Assembly: GCA_021234155.1 (NCBI GenBank)
Contig: JAJEKV010000030.1
Location: 8,055,890-8,119,889 of the forward strand
Reading direction: 5' to 3'
Source: Isoetes taiwanensis
Taxonomy: Eukaryota > Streptophyta > Lycopodiopsida > Isoetales > Isoetaceae
Length of the DNA: 64,000 nucleotides
The notes under the pieces were generated by a model. The model ran no database searches. It worked only from the letters and a program-made list of their open reading frames with translations, and was not told where the DNA came from. This document shows, piece by piece, positions 1 through 11,675 of the stretch (position 1 is its first letter; each line of letters begins with the position of its first letter). The position numbers and the translations under genes were made by a program.

Positions 1-90
1 TTCCACTTCATGAACAGTTTTTCATTAAGGACACATAGTTTTGGGGCTTGAGAAATCAGCCCTCTACTAGGTAGCCTGAATGTGAAAGTA

Positions 91-340
<250 letters not shown>

Positions 341-3235
341 ACAGGTTGGATACGGTTGCAACACAAGAGCTAGTTACAGCACTTGTGAAGCTCATACCGT
401 TGTAGGAGATGTCAAGTACTCTCACAACACTGGCTCAAAATACTAAGAGCTGTGTAGTCTCCTTTATCGCATACGCTCAAATTACTAGAGCTATGTTGTA
501 TCTGGAGCTTTTTGCATAGCGTCCAGACTTTGTCTAAGGCAGACTTTCCTTGGATATTTATGGTCGCCTAGACATTGGCCATTACATGCACATCTTGGCT
601 AGGGTCAACAAAATTGATGATAGTAATTGATGGACTTGTCGAGGGCGGTATGCTCCCTTGCCTTGCATACTGCAATGAGTGTGGCAAGAAAAATAATATG
701 GAGACCTTGGCTATATGCTTGAAATATGGCTATGGCTAATATGGAAACCTTGACATGCTTGAAATGGCCACATCGTGTAAAGGGCACAAGAAATATATTT
801 CTGGCAAATATTAGCAATTCTTATGCTACGTAGAAGTTATGAAATCTCTACATTATAGAATAATGACATTTCTAAGCCTAAGATTGCATATTTTGCCTTT
901 AGGTGGATTTTACCTATGGTCCTATGTGGATTTAGGATTATATTTGCCTTAACTTAAAAATGGTTTAGTAAAGAATGGCTTAAAAAGCAATCTTTACTTG
1001 CATGCATGTGGCTTTTGCACATTAGCCACTTGTTGCTTTAGTATCACTTTTTGCTTTTTGCTATAACTAGAATGCATGCACATCATTTGTTGCATATTTC
1101 TTGGGTTACTTCACCACATGCACGAGAGGTGCATGGGGAACAGGGTGAGGTAAAAAGGCAAAATTGTTTTATCTTTGACCACTATTATCTCTCATGTGTT
1201 GGACTACATGAGAACTTTGATAATAGCACGTTGGAACCTTAGATAATGAGCATTTTTTTGTCAAGATGCTATGGTTGAGACTTTTAGAGATTTGGGGCTT
1301 TGCACAACACATTTCTGGCACAGTGGCCTTTAATGCAATTTGGCTTACGGTTAGAAAAACGTAAGTCCTTTGGTTCATGGTTGCAAATACTATGGTTTTG
1401 GGTGGATATTCCGCTAATTACATTGGGGCCTAGTTCACCTTTGATTTAGTGGCCTAAAATACAAACTCATTAAGATACAAAAAAATACAGATGAATGGAA
1501 ATCGAGTTAGGGCAAAAGCGTATACATGTAGATGTGCCGATCTGCCAGAATCTTGGCGCCAAATGGCCGCTGTGATGCTCTGAGTTGCCATAAGGCGGTC
1601 GCTTCAAAGCCGAGCTCTGAAAATCCGGTACATACAAGGTTTACAGGGTCGCCATAGCTAGCCTTGCTGGCCGATCCACCTATTCAGAGAATCTCTGATG
1701 CTTCTGAAATTCAAGAGCTAGAACATTTGATGAAAAATGACTTCGATTCAGCAAATACACAGTTTTACAAGTGCAGAGGTAAGCATTTGTGTGCATTTAA
1801 ATCTTTCTAGAAGGATACACAAGGGGCTACGAATTTGTCATAGCTCCGTTGCCCTTTTATCTGAATTGCATTATTGAAACAAAATTTTGCCTTTAATTGC
1901 ATTTGCAAAGGCAGTTAACAGGTGCCTTGATACATGGAGCTTTTGCATTTCAGCCAATGTACTCGGGTCTATATTCTGACAGAAAAATAAAAATGACTGG
2001 GCCAGGTGCAGTTTTGCTTGTTCGGCTCAGACTAGGCAGATTAAGGCATGATGCCAGCATAGATTCTACTATCTTTTTACCTGTGCATACATGGCGAAAT
2101 ATTTCTCTCCACTTACTGGATGCCAATGGAGTTGGAGCAGATCAACCTCTCTGGTGATTGTTCTAGACTCATTAATTACATTGTTGCTTTAGATGAAGAG
2201 ATTTTCGGCTGGATGACATAGCCAATAAAGCTAAACTAGTAAATGCAAAACTAGTCAGGCATATTCAGGTTTGAGCTGTGATTAATAATTGTTATTGATC
2301 ATAATAACACAGATGTAGGCATATATTGCCTTAAAACCTTTTTGCTATTACGCTACAAAGATGGGCGCCCGCTATGATGATATTATGCTGCCTTGGGAAG
2401 GTCAAGCAAGAAATGAAGTAACCTTGAACTCTCATACTTGGACAATGGAGCTTCGAGACATCCTTGGAGTGCTACATTAAAGGTTAATGCTACCTATGTA
2501 CTTTGATTACATGAACATGCATCTGGCTAAAATAAAAAGATATAAACTGATTCATGCTTCATGAGTATACTAATTATGATATATGGGAATTTCCTTGCAT
2601 TTGTATGCTTGTTTTTCCTGGAAAAAAATATTTATTGCCCTCTTTTCAAGACATTGTCTAAGGCTTAAACTTAGACAGTATTTGCAATTGCTGAAACTAG
2701 AAATCATTATAGACTGGATGCACTATGTTTATACATGGAATGCACTAAACATGTTAGTAATCCGATTGCAGCTTATTGGATTTGGAAAAATCATTTAAGT
2801 TATAATTCTATTTCTCTTTCTCGATTAATGGTTTCTCAGGGCAAAAGGATACAATTGGTGATCAGTGATAAACTGAGAGACCCAATGTACCTTTTGGCCC
2901 TTGCATCGCTAAGGGATTCGCTAACGTTTGCATGATTGGCTGCAGGTACGGGTTCTCTCCTCCAATTGTCTCTCCTTTGCTTTCAGGGAAGCTGTTGACG
3001 AAAAAAAGAATGGAATATTTGCACATGAGCTGGAAATGTGAACACTAGGATTATGATCGGCTTGGATAAGTATAATACCATACTTTCTGGTAAAGAATGG
3101 AATGTAAAACTATTTTTTATTTCTACTACACTTTTTGCTTTATAAAGATATACTTTCAATAAAGCTGCACGTTGAAAGGAAAAACTTGTTTATGTGAAAA
3201 TAATGAACAGATTCAGACAAATATTGAGCTTATTT
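341..3235. other. Intergenic DNA, no supportable gene
   Basis: AT-rich sequence with only short ORFs below 90 codons. A stretch at 1897-2157 is open for 86 codons but matches no family I know and has no clear splice context. It may be a decayed exon. I see no RNA gene or element boundary here. Confidence 0.5.
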
Positions 3236-3385
3236 AGTATTCTTGTTGGACTCATTTGGTTTAGGGCCTGGGTAGTGCCAGGACAGAATTTCTCTAGCTT
3301 CGGTTAAGTGACCAAGTTAGGAGTATGGACTTGGCTAGATTAGACCCTAGGCAAAGGAAAGTATATATATATATATATATATATA
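3236..3385 (+). repeat. Retroposon-like repeat copy 2 with (TA)n tail
   Basis: Identical by eye to 91-216 over 126 bp and in the same orientation, followed by a TA run of about 24 bp. The two copies bracket about 3.0 kb. The lack of differences implies very recent mobility, gene conversion or a recent segmental event. Confidence 0.6.
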
Positions 3386-3850
3386 AAAATAGGGGCATGC
3401 GTTCATCCAGGCCTTTCATGTGAGATCAATCACTCTAAGTAAACGTGTGTTGTCGCGCATAAGTAGGGGTGTGCGTTTATATGGGCTTTAAGAATTGCTC
3501 AAATCCTTTGAAACATCTGAAAGTCTTGAATTTGCTTGCCACATATGTTGAGTTGCATCCGACGGTATTAAATGTTGTTTTAAATTGCTCACAACATATG
3601 TTGAGTTGCATCTACCTCTTACATTCAATGTTTTTTCTCTTCCAAATTGCTTGTATTAGAAAGTTCAATCTTATTCCTTTAGCAGCTATAGTAATTCTTG
3701 ACATTTTGGTACCTCTACAGTACAAATGTAGTTGCTAGGATAGAAGTGAAGTTGGTGCACAAACTATTCTCTAAAGAAAAATCTATTAGTATAGCAAATT
3801 ATTTCTAACAATCTAGAATGTAAAATAAAGTTGGTGCCAAACTATTCCAA
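3386..3850. other. Intergenic DNA, nothing recognised
   Basis: AT-rich stretch between the (TA)n repeat and the LINE-A tail. An 89-codon ORF at 3469-3738 has no recognisable domain and is compositionally like random AT-rich sequence. Confidence 0.4.
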
Positions 3851-3932
3851 GGAATAGAATAGAATAGAATAGAATAGAATAGATTTTTTAACGTCCACGG
3901 AGACCAATAGGTCATGGGACCCATACAATGGG

Positions 3933-4019
3933 CTAGTACAATCATTACTACTAGGATTAAAAAACCCCTGTCTCGAAAGGTTTTCAAGGGAAAAACCTTT
4001 GCAGTAATGATGATACTAG
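3933..4019 (-). other. Stem-loop in LINE-A 3' UTR
   Basis: TAGTACAATCATTAC and GTAATGATGATACTA pair at 13 of 15 positions around a loop holding, in the sense direction, GGTTTTTCCC...GAAAACC...GGGTTTTTTAATCC. The same loop motif inside a stem of different sequence occurs at 44869-44953 and 33783-33861. It is a candidate recognition structure for the LINE reverse transcriptase. Confidence 0.65.
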
Positions 4020-4036
4020 ACAATTGGAGATAATGA

Positions 4037-5525
4037 CTACTGAGGGCTCAGTAATTGAAGACGTTCATCTAGAACCTCAAGTATGTATGATGCCAAGTCA
4101 TGCACAGATGATGCTCTGAGAAGTTGTGGAAGCGTGGAATGGAATTCTAAGGTCAAAAAATGATTCCGGACTATCTCAAAAGCAGGGCAACTCAGAAGAG
4201 TATGGCTTTCATCTTCAATAGCCTGTAACTGGTAACAGGTACATAGTCTCGCTTCTCGCGGCAATTGCGGCCGCTCCCATCTACCTGTCTCAATCCGTAG
4301 CCTATGGGACCCTGTGCGAATTGATGCAATAGCTACAAGCTTGTTCCTGGACAATGAAGCAACCAGATAAGCTTGGGGCCCTGGTGCCAAGGTGGGATTT
4401 ATGTGTGCATGATAATGACCAGTTTTCACTTGGGCCAAGGTAACTGCGTCCCATATCTTTTGATAAAAACGACCATTGAGATATTGTTGCAAAAGCTCAG
4501 GATCAGAACTGGCAAGCATCAGGCAGTGCTCTGCTTGCACAGCCCAACGGGCAAACCATGTAGTGCAATGCTCTTTCCAACGTCGTTTCAAACGCTGAGG
4601 AGATTCAGCCATGGCAAGTGCAAGAACAGGATACCTATCATCATCCATGTGGTGCACCTTACAGATATAGTGGAGATGGCGCTTCATGGCAGAATGTTGA
4701 AGAGGCCAAAAACCTGTCTCTTGTAAAAGAATAACATAGGGCACCGTTGTTTTAACTCCGAGGCTGTAAGTGCGAAAGGACTTTTGCACCCGCTCCAAGC
4801 TCTCCCAAGCACTAGCACTAATGGAAGGCTCCCACACTTCAGAACCATACAGTAAAACAGGCTCTACCAAAGCCCGAAACAAGTGGGCTTTCCGTGGCCA
4901 ATCATGAATTTCTGCGCGAAAACAATTGTTTTGCATTGCATAGAGTGCTCTCCATCCAGCAGCCACCCGCTTGGTAATACACTGTTCCCAAAGTGTGTTC
5001 TTACAGAATTCTATACCAAGATACTTGTAGCTATCTACAACTTCAACTTCGCGGCTATCATAGTGCATAGTGGGAACATTGTGACGAGAAGATTGAACTA
5101 CCAAAAGCTTGGTCTTTTGGAGATTAACACGCAGACCTGTGTTCTCACAAAAACTGTGCATGGCATGTAAATGTTGCTGCATACTAGCAGCGGTATGTGC
5201 CAGAAGCGAAACATCATCAGCATACATAAGTTGCCTAATGATATAGTGTGCCAAATGTGGACCTCCACCGCCATGATTATCAAGCCATTCTTCCAATTGA
5301 TCAATGTACAAGCCAAAGAGTGTAGGAGATAAAGGGCAACCCTGGCGAACTCCAATATTGCTAGTGATTTGAGTACCTGATGTTGGAAATTCAGCAAAAA
5401 CCCTTTCATAGAGCCGATAAACTGCATTTTGAAGATCTTGTGGAACCCCAAGTGCCTGCAAGCGCTACCAAAGAAGCTCGCGTGGTACTGTATCAAAAGC
5501 AGAAGTAAAATCCACAAAGCATATA
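4037..5525 (-). pseudogene. LINE-A reverse transcriptase, C-terminal part, interrupted
   Basis: The main open frame (4037-5461, 474 codons) carries RT motifs RQGCPLSPTLF and YADD (LMYADDVSLL, the catalytic aspartates), the thumb region with VDSYKYLGIEF, and a C-terminal RIETGRW followed by a Cys-Cys-His-Cys-like pattern (CTCY...ESH...CPAF). Motif A lies just upstream in the same frame, separated by an in-frame TAG directly after PRELLW. The endonuclease and ORF1 are absent, so the copy could not move on its own. Its function would be target-primed reverse transcription. Confidence 0.88.
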
Positions 5526-5886
5526 TAGAGGTCTTGTAAAAAGGTAAAAAGGTAAAAAGGTATTAGTATACAGATTATTTCTAACAATTCATAAGACTGT
5601 CGTTCATTCCAACGAATGGAAAAGTGCACTAAAGGGAGGTCCAATGTATATAACCAAGTTTGCCAACCATTACCTTTTTTTGAACCAAATAAACGAAAGA
5701 GAGCAATATCTATCTGTAAGTTGCTCAAAAAGGATATGCCGCTCACAGTACTCTGAATCGCAAAGCTAATAAAATTTTGGAATACTTTCAGTAATGTAGG
5801 CACGGCAGCAATACTGGATAATAATGCACCCAACGACATGATATGATGTCCTATAACTTAGGGCCATCGTTGTAAATGTCGGAAGT

Positions 5887-6083
5887 GGGCATGTTATAGC
5901 CAGCCTTTAATGGCAAAAAATCCGCTAAGTCCACAAAAACCTTGCGTTTTTTTTTTTGGAGTGGCTATAACATGTCAAAGACACGGATATGCCTGTGGCT
6001 ATAACATGACGGTGTCCGATATATACAGCACTTGGGGCGGAGCATCATATATATCGAGCGCCGTCATGTTATAGCTACGGGCC
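5887..6083. repeat. Nested inverted repeats around GGCTATAACATG
   Basis: Four copies of a GGCTATAACATG-type word alternate in orientation. GGCATGTTATAGCC (5888-5901) faces GTGGCTATAACATG (5961-5974), and 5991-6025 (GTGGCTATAACATGACGG, then ATATAT) faces 6047-6083 (ATATAT, then CCGTCATGTTATAGC). The second pair makes a stem of about 17 bp or more with a short loop. It lies immediately before the truncated 5' end of the outer Gypsy pol and may be a MITE remnant or a piece of LTR. Confidence 0.55.
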
Positions 6084-6113
6084 TATCCATGGTATATAAA
6101 GCCAGCTAAAGCG

Positions 6114-7814
6114 ATGATTGACTGCGATCGTAATGAGATCTCCATGACTGCACCGGACGGCACCAGATTCATAGTGAAAGGTAAGAAGGTAGCTTCTCCC
6201 ATGCAGTGTATTTCTTTGAAGCAGCTAAGGAAAAGTATAGAAAGAAACAAGGTGGAGTATATTCTGAGGTTAGAGGCAATTGAACCAACTAAAGAGAAAG
6301 GAAGTGACCTAAGTGGGAATCAGTTGCCCAAGCCAGTAGCAAGGCTCGTTAGGGAGTTCAATGATGTATTTTCGGATCAAATCCGCCAGCTACCACCTTA
6401 TAGGGGTGTAGAGTGTGAAATCACACTAGCTCCAGATGCTAAGCCTACCAGCAAGGCATCTTATAGGATGAGCACCCCGGAATTGATTGAGCTCAAGAAG
6501 CAGCTACAGGAATTGCTTGACCTTCGATTTATTAGAGCAAGTGTGTCTTCCTTTGGAGCACCCATACTCTTCGTGAAGAAGAAGGACGGGAGTTTAAGAA
6601 TGTGCATAGATTATCGCCAGCTCAACAAGCAGACGATAAAGAATAAGTATGCTTTGCCAAGGGCAGATGATTTGATGGACCAGCTCCAAGGAGCGAAAGT
6701 ATTCTCTAAGATTGACTTAAGGTCAGGTTACCATCAAATAAGGATAAAGGAAGAGGATATCCATAAGACCGCCTTTAGAACGCGGTATGGGCACTTCGAG
6801 TTTACAGTAATGCCCTTTGGCTTATCGAATGCCCCGACAACTTTCATGCGTCTCATGAACGACATCTTCAGGGAGTTCTTAGATGAGTTTGTCATTGTTT
6901 TCTTCGACGACATTCTAGTCTACAGCAAGTCCATTGAGGATCACTGTCAGCATTTGAGAAGAGTGTTGGAAAAGTTGAGACGGCATCAGTTGTATGGGAA
7001 GCTCTCCAAATGCCACTTTGCTACCGAAAGAGTAGAGTACTTGGGCCACGTGATATCAGCAGAAGGGATCTCCACCGACCCCGCAAATATCGAAGTAGTA
7101 GTTGATTGGCCAGCTCCAAGGAATGTGGCGGAAGTGATGAGCTTTCTAGGTCTGGCAGGATATTACAGGAAGTTCGTGAAGGACTTCGCTAAGTGGGCGT
7201 CCCCTTTGACGGACCTCACTAAGAGTGTTAAGGTGAAAGATTGGAGAACACATTGGCTAGAATATGTTCAAGCTTCATTTGAAAAGCTTGAGGAAGCCTT
7301 AACAACAGCGCCAATGCTAATTCTGCCGGATCCAGATAAGGACAAGACAGTAGCAACAGATGCAAGTAAGATAGCAACAGGTGGAGTCCTTATGCAAGAA
7401 GGAAGAGTTGTAGCCTATGACTCTAAGAAGTTGAATGACGCCGAGCAGCGTTATCCAACCCATGATCAGGAACTTCTAGCTATTGTGAGAGCTCTTCGTA
7501 TTTGGAGGCATTATTTGCTTGGAAGAAGATTTCAGTTAGATACTGATCACCAGAGCCTCCAATACATTTTTACCCAACCACTCCTCAATCTAAGGCAAAG
7601 GAGATGGATGGAATTCCTCGAAGAGTATGATTTTGAGATTGCTTATAAGCCGGGTAAGTTGAATGTGGTTGCTGATGCTCTCTCTAGAAGACCCCTTGAG
7701 ACGAGAACACATTGTAATACTATATCGACTCTTTCAAGTGCATATGGCAAGAAAATTGAGGAGACATTACCATCTGATGATGATTTCAAGAAGAAGAAGA
7801 AGAAGAGATTTTAA
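6114..7814 (+). pseudogene. Outer Gypsy element pol: RT and RNase H
   Basis: Starts just after a protease-like C-terminal stretch and continues through a Ty3/Gypsy reverse transcriptase. Visible are [38 protein letters not shown] and the catalytic FFDDILVYS. RNase H follows ([15 protein letters not shown], with the later TDHQSL), then the start of the linker to integrase. No gag or protease active site precedes it, so the element is 5'-truncated near 6110. The frame ends in a lysine run and TAA at 7790-7814, where about 60 bp not present in the inner copy has been inserted. Confidence 0.92.
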
Positions 7815-7855
7815 CGTCACGCCACAAGGCAGCGTCCTAAGGAGGTCTTTCAAGG

Positions 7856-8962
7856 AGGTCTTGGCAAGCCTCTCTAAGGAGGCTAGAACAGATAAGGAAC
7901 GGGAAGCCTTCAAGCAATATAGGAAGGAAGGCAACCTATTGTACCATAAAGATAAGTTGTGTGTGCCCGAATCGTCAGGTGTAAGGAAGTTAATTCTTCA
8001 TGACATACACAACAGCCCAATAGCAGGGCATGCGGGGTTTATGAAGACGTATTTCAAGATTCGGAGTAGCTATTTCTGGCCGGGAATGAAGAAACAGATA
8101 GCCAGATATATTCGGGAGTGCCAACTGTGCCATCAGACTAAGGCAGAGCAGCTTCGAATCCCAGGAGCCTTGGAACCTTTAGCAGTGCCGAATGCAAAAT
8201 GGGAAGTAGTAAGCATGGATTTTATCACAGGACTTCCTAGAACTCTACAAGGCAAAGATGCATTAATGGTTGTCGTAGACAAATTATCTAAGATGGCACA
8301 CCTTGTGCCTTGCAAAACTACGGACACAGCCCTAGACACTGCCCAATTATTTGTAAAGGAGATTTTTAGACTCCACGGCATGCCTCGAGAGATAATATCA
8401 GACAGAGATTCCAAGTTCATGAGTGCATTCTGGCAGGATCTTTTTGCTACGATCCAGACCAAGCTCTCGATGAGCACGGCATACCATCCTCAGACGGATG
8501 GCCAGACGGAGCGGACGAATCGCATCATCGAAGATATGCTAAGAAGTTATGTGTGGAATACGCAGTCCAAGTGGGATGAGTACATCCACTTGGTAGAATT
8601 CGCCTACAATAGTACAAAGCAGGAGTCATCCCAGATGTCTCCCTTCATGATCAATTACGGGTACCAGTGCCTAACCCCGGATACTTGGCACAATCCTGTG
8701 TCAAAGGTTGAAGTATCCCAACAGATGCTAGGAGATATGCAGCAGCTGGTGGAAGAAGTAAGGGGGTACCTATTAGCAGCAAGAAGTCGGCAGAAGAGTG
8801 TAGCCGACAGGCACAGGACCGTAAGAGAGTTCAAGGTAGGCGACAGCATTTGGTTGAAGATCAAGGTAAAGCGAGCTAAGCTTCGATTGGCAATTGCAAG
8901 AAGCTTGCCCCTAGGTGGGCCGGTCCGTTCAAGATTTTGGAGAGAGTGGGCCTTATCCTACT
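7856..8962 (+). pseudogene. Outer Gypsy element integrase, C-terminus lost
   Basis: Continues pol in another frame after the insertion at 7790-7855. The HHCC zinc-binding region (HDIHNSPIAGHAGFMK, then CQLCHQTKAEQ) and the catalytic core (SMDFITGLP, SDRDSKFMSAFW, YHPQTDGQTERTN) are intact. A single-base frameshift lies near 8885. Similarity to the inner copy stops at about 8960, and LTR-like DNA follows directly, so the chromodomain and 3' non-coding part have been deleted. The inner element at 18.7-20.3 kb shows what is missing. Confidence 0.9.
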
Positions 8963-8964
8963 GG

Positions 8965-9696
8965 GGAACTGCCACACGGCCCCATCCTAATGGTGCCACA
9001 TGGCATCCCATGTGGACCCTCACCTATATTGGCTCAAACCCTAACCCTAGACCCCTTTTTCCTACCTGAACACTCATCTACGCACTCGAAACCCCGTTTC
9101 GAGCATCGTTCGTCGTAGCATAGCCTGGTGCAGCAGCCCCCGAAGTGTGTGCATGATCGTGGAGGGAGCACGACTTCGACCACGACAAGGAGCAATGGAG
9201 ACTCCAGGGATGAGAGGAAGTGCGTCTGGAGCAGGTAGGTGGAGTAGAGTTCATAGTGGTTCATCTGGAAGTTAGTACTCCAGATGGGTCTGTATGTTGT
9301 ATCTAGAGTAGAGCCATCCTAGAACCTTTGTTGAACATCTTGAACCCTAATTAAGGAACCCTAACTGTAAGTTAGATATGTATGATTAGGTTAAGATGTT
9401 CCTATGATGTTACCATGATATGATGTGATGTGATGATGGTTGATCATGTTTGCTCCTCTTGTATTGGGAAGGGGGGTAGAGACCTAGGGCCATATGTAGT
9501 ATGCTCCTAGTGTAGATCCCTTAGTTCCTATTAGTTGCGGCCTGTGCATAGGAACCCATCGGACTATTGAGGCTATGATGTTACTCAGCACTACACAACG
9601 GGGCTAGAGGCAATGCGGAGGGAGGATCCCTGCTGAGTGGGGGCTACGGGGGATCCCATAGTGGGCGGTCACTTCGTGTGGGCCGAGCATGGGTCC
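8965..9696 (+). repeat. Outer Gypsy LTR, first part (interrupted)
   Basis: Shares landmarks with the inner LTRs in the same order: a TATA-like CCTATATTGG followed by CCCTAACCCTAGACCCC, then TTGTATTGGGAAGGGGGGTAGAGACCTA. It is cut at 9696 by the inner element and resumes at 22671. The expected TG start is not visible, which fits a deletion joining integrase to U3. The LTR belongs to a related but distinct family. Confidence 0.72.
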
Positions 9697-11188
9697 TGTG
9701 ACGTTCCAGTACGATATATGGTCTCAAGACGTATACCGTACTGCACCATCACGCGTACACGCCATTCCAACCGACGTGTACGCCGACGTGTAACCAAGCA
9801 AGGGCGCCCTAGGGGGCAACTTGCAAGGGTGCGCACACTTAGCAATGTGCGCACTTTAAACCTTTAACCAATTAAAGGCATGCCAAGGGTCATAGAAATC
9901 CTAAACCTAACTTATAGCCTATATAAGGCAACCAAACCCTAATCCTTCCCTTTTCGTCCACGAACCTTCCGAGCTCCAGTTTGCACACCTCAAGAGTCAA
10001 ATCCGACTCTAAGAACTGCCCGTGCGCTGTAGCTCATCAGATTCCCTTTCCGACCGCATCCCCAAGCAGAACAGCGACATGGACGCATTCGGATCAAGAA
10101 AAGTGAATCAGGGATCAGGTATTTAGTCGATTTAATAGCCTAAACCGTATTACAGCCATCGCACCAATAGGTTTAGCCTATTAAATTGCCCTTTAATAGC
10201 CTGGATCCCAGATGGCCCTAACTAAAGAACCTAACTCTATGATATAGATTAGATCTTATTCTTTAGTTCTATGATGATGTAATGGATGGATGATTTCTAT
10301 GGACTCATTGTATTGGGAAGGGGGGTAGAGACCTACAGCTTAGTAGTTGATGCTCCTAGCTAGCCTCCTTAGCACACCGTAAATTCGCCTGGTGGTACAA
10401 GAACCACACCGGTTGTGGGTGAAGGGCCGACCGGCTTAGAAGGAGGTTCGTGTTCGACTCTTGACCAATCCCTACGGTGTAAAAGTCCAGGGGATCATAG
10501 TGGACTAGGTCTAATGGCTTGTCACCGAGTGTGGGCAAGGCATGGGCTCGACACCGTGGGGTGATCGTCACTCTCCAGTGGGTTCAAGTCGAATAAGGGC
10601 AGTGGCCCTCTAGTCACCTTGAGTCAGCATGGAGATCTCTGGAGGGAGTGATCCCTACCCCCCATCGGGCGGGAGATGCAATCCGGGAATAGCACCTTTG
10701 GCTATGCATCCCGTGAGACTGGCTGGTCAACAGTCCCAACACTCTTCAACCTACTCGCAAAATGTGCACGGGAGGGGCGGATGGAGTGGACAACCCTATG
10801 CCATGTTCTCATGCCGCCCAAATCCATTGCCATGAATTACATGCCGCAATGAACTCACCCAAGCCGACCCAAGCCATGATCATCCCGAGTCTGAGCCTTG
10901 GGTAGGAACCCGTATGTATTGTGCTGATCTTTGTCTATGCAGATATTGATGTACCACCCTTCGAGGTGGATATGTGATGATGTTGTATACTGACATGTAT
11001 GTTTACGCTTCCGCAGCTAGGTAGGCCCTGAGGGAGACGGGGTAAAATGACCCCTTCATTCTTCCCACTCGAACTCATTACGGTTGCAGTGATATGTGGA
11101 GGGCCCTGTATCAGCATGGAGCTGGTATGGGGGATGAACTCTTGTTTATATACGGTGAGTGCACCGTATACGAGTAGGGGACGTCACA
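9697..11188 (+). repeat. 5' LTR of inner Gypsy element
   Basis: Begins TGTGACGTTCC and ends GGGGACGTCACA, giving a short terminal inverted repeat. 1492 bp, against 1484 bp for the 3' LTR. In the first 330 bp I count about a dozen differences from the 3' LTR, mostly transitions. In the 10380-10880 stretch the two differ by many small indels, often CG here against CTG there. It carries the promoter and is followed directly by the primer-binding site. Confidence 0.95.
9920..9928 (+). promoter_or_regulatory. TATA box of 5' LTR
   Basis: TATATAAGG followed by CAACCAAACCCTAATCC, conserved at the same place in the 3' LTR (21404-21412). A degenerate equivalent occurs in the outer LTR. This is the likely core promoter of the element's RNA, with R starting some 25-35 bp downstream. 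Confidence 0.7.
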
Positions 11189-11189
11189 G

Positions 11190-11202
11190 TGGTATCAGAG
11201 CA
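11190..11202 (+). other. Primer-binding site for initiator-Met tRNA
   Basis: TGGTATCAGAGCA begins two bases after the 5' LTR. It is the common plant LTR-retrotransposon PBS, complementary to the 3' end of the cytosolic initiator methionine tRNA. It primes minus-strand cDNA synthesis. Confidence 0.93.
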
Positions 11203-11393
11203 ATGTTCTTGGAGACCAAGAGCAAAGCACTGACCATGCTCCCAGTAGTACTAACTTGATAGGATCCTCAAACCTCAAAAAATGGGAAATTTTTTTCTCA
11301 TTTTTTATAGTTTTATGCTAAGCTAGTAACAGTAAGTGAACTAGAACATAAAAAGATTAAAATTAGTGAGCCAAACTCTTCTAAAGCAAGAAG

Positions 11394-11460
11394 GTCTCAC
11401 ACGTCGCGCCAGGAGCAAAAATGAAACTCCCATTTTTGAGCTGGGCACAACGTGTGAGAC
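11394..11460 (+). repeat. 67-nt hairpin repeat, copy 1
   Basis: Starts GTCTCACACGTCGCGCCAG and ends with the near-complement CTGGGC...ACGTGTGAGAC. The inner arms CAAAAATG and CATTTTTG also pair, giving a rod of about 30 bp with a 5-7-nt apex. It lies in the leader between the PBS and the histone-H3-like ORF. Same length, 67 nt, as the three other copies. Confidence 0.9.
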
Positions 11461-11608
11461 ATTGAGCCAAAAACACCTTAAAAAGTGATGCATTTCAGAA
11501 AAGTAACATGGCAATTCGAATTCCAAGCTAAGAACTAGCCAGATTAGTATATTACATTCCCAGAAACATGCTTAGAAAGCATAAAATTTAGCATAAAAAA
11601 TCCACCAT

Positions 11609-11675
11609 GTCTCACACGTCGCGCCAGGAGCAAAACTGGAACTCCAGATATTGATCTGGGCGCAACGTGTGAGAC
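11609..11675 (+). repeat. 67-nt hairpin repeat, copy 2 (compensatory stem)
   Basis: Same outer arms as copy 1 (GTCTCACACGTCGCGCCAG and CTGGGCGCAACGTGTGAGAC). The apical arm reads ACTGG-AACT-CCAG instead of AAATG...CATTT, so both sides changed together and pairing was kept. This is the best evidence in the window that the structure itself is selected or was templated. It lies 210 bp before the histone-H3-like start codon. Confidence 0.9.

Larger units (their letters stand above)
3851..5530 (-). mobile_element. LINE-A: 5'-truncated non-LTR retrotransposon, pentanucleotide tail
   Basis: On the reverse strand this contains the second half of a LINE reverse transcriptase, a C-terminal Cys/His region, a 3' UTR with a stem-loop (3933-4019) and, at the 3' end (3851-3884), about seven repeats of a TATTC-type pentamer instead of poly(A). 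RT motif A (FVDFTSAFDTVPRELLW) lies near 5465-5525. The 5' boundary is approximate because recognisable RT sequence fades around 5530, where a GGTAAAAA repeat is found. The same 3' end recurs at 44.98-45.05 kb and 53.26-53.34 kb, which defines the family. Confidence 0.88.

Noticed and set aside
8133-8477. Reverse ORF over outer integrase (and similar ones over inner pol)
   Set aside because: Antisense to clearly recognised integrase and RT domains, no motif of their own.
9034-9867. Short ORFs in the LTRs
   Set aside because: Below 80 codons, differ between LTR copies by frameshifts, and lie in U3/R regulatory sequence.
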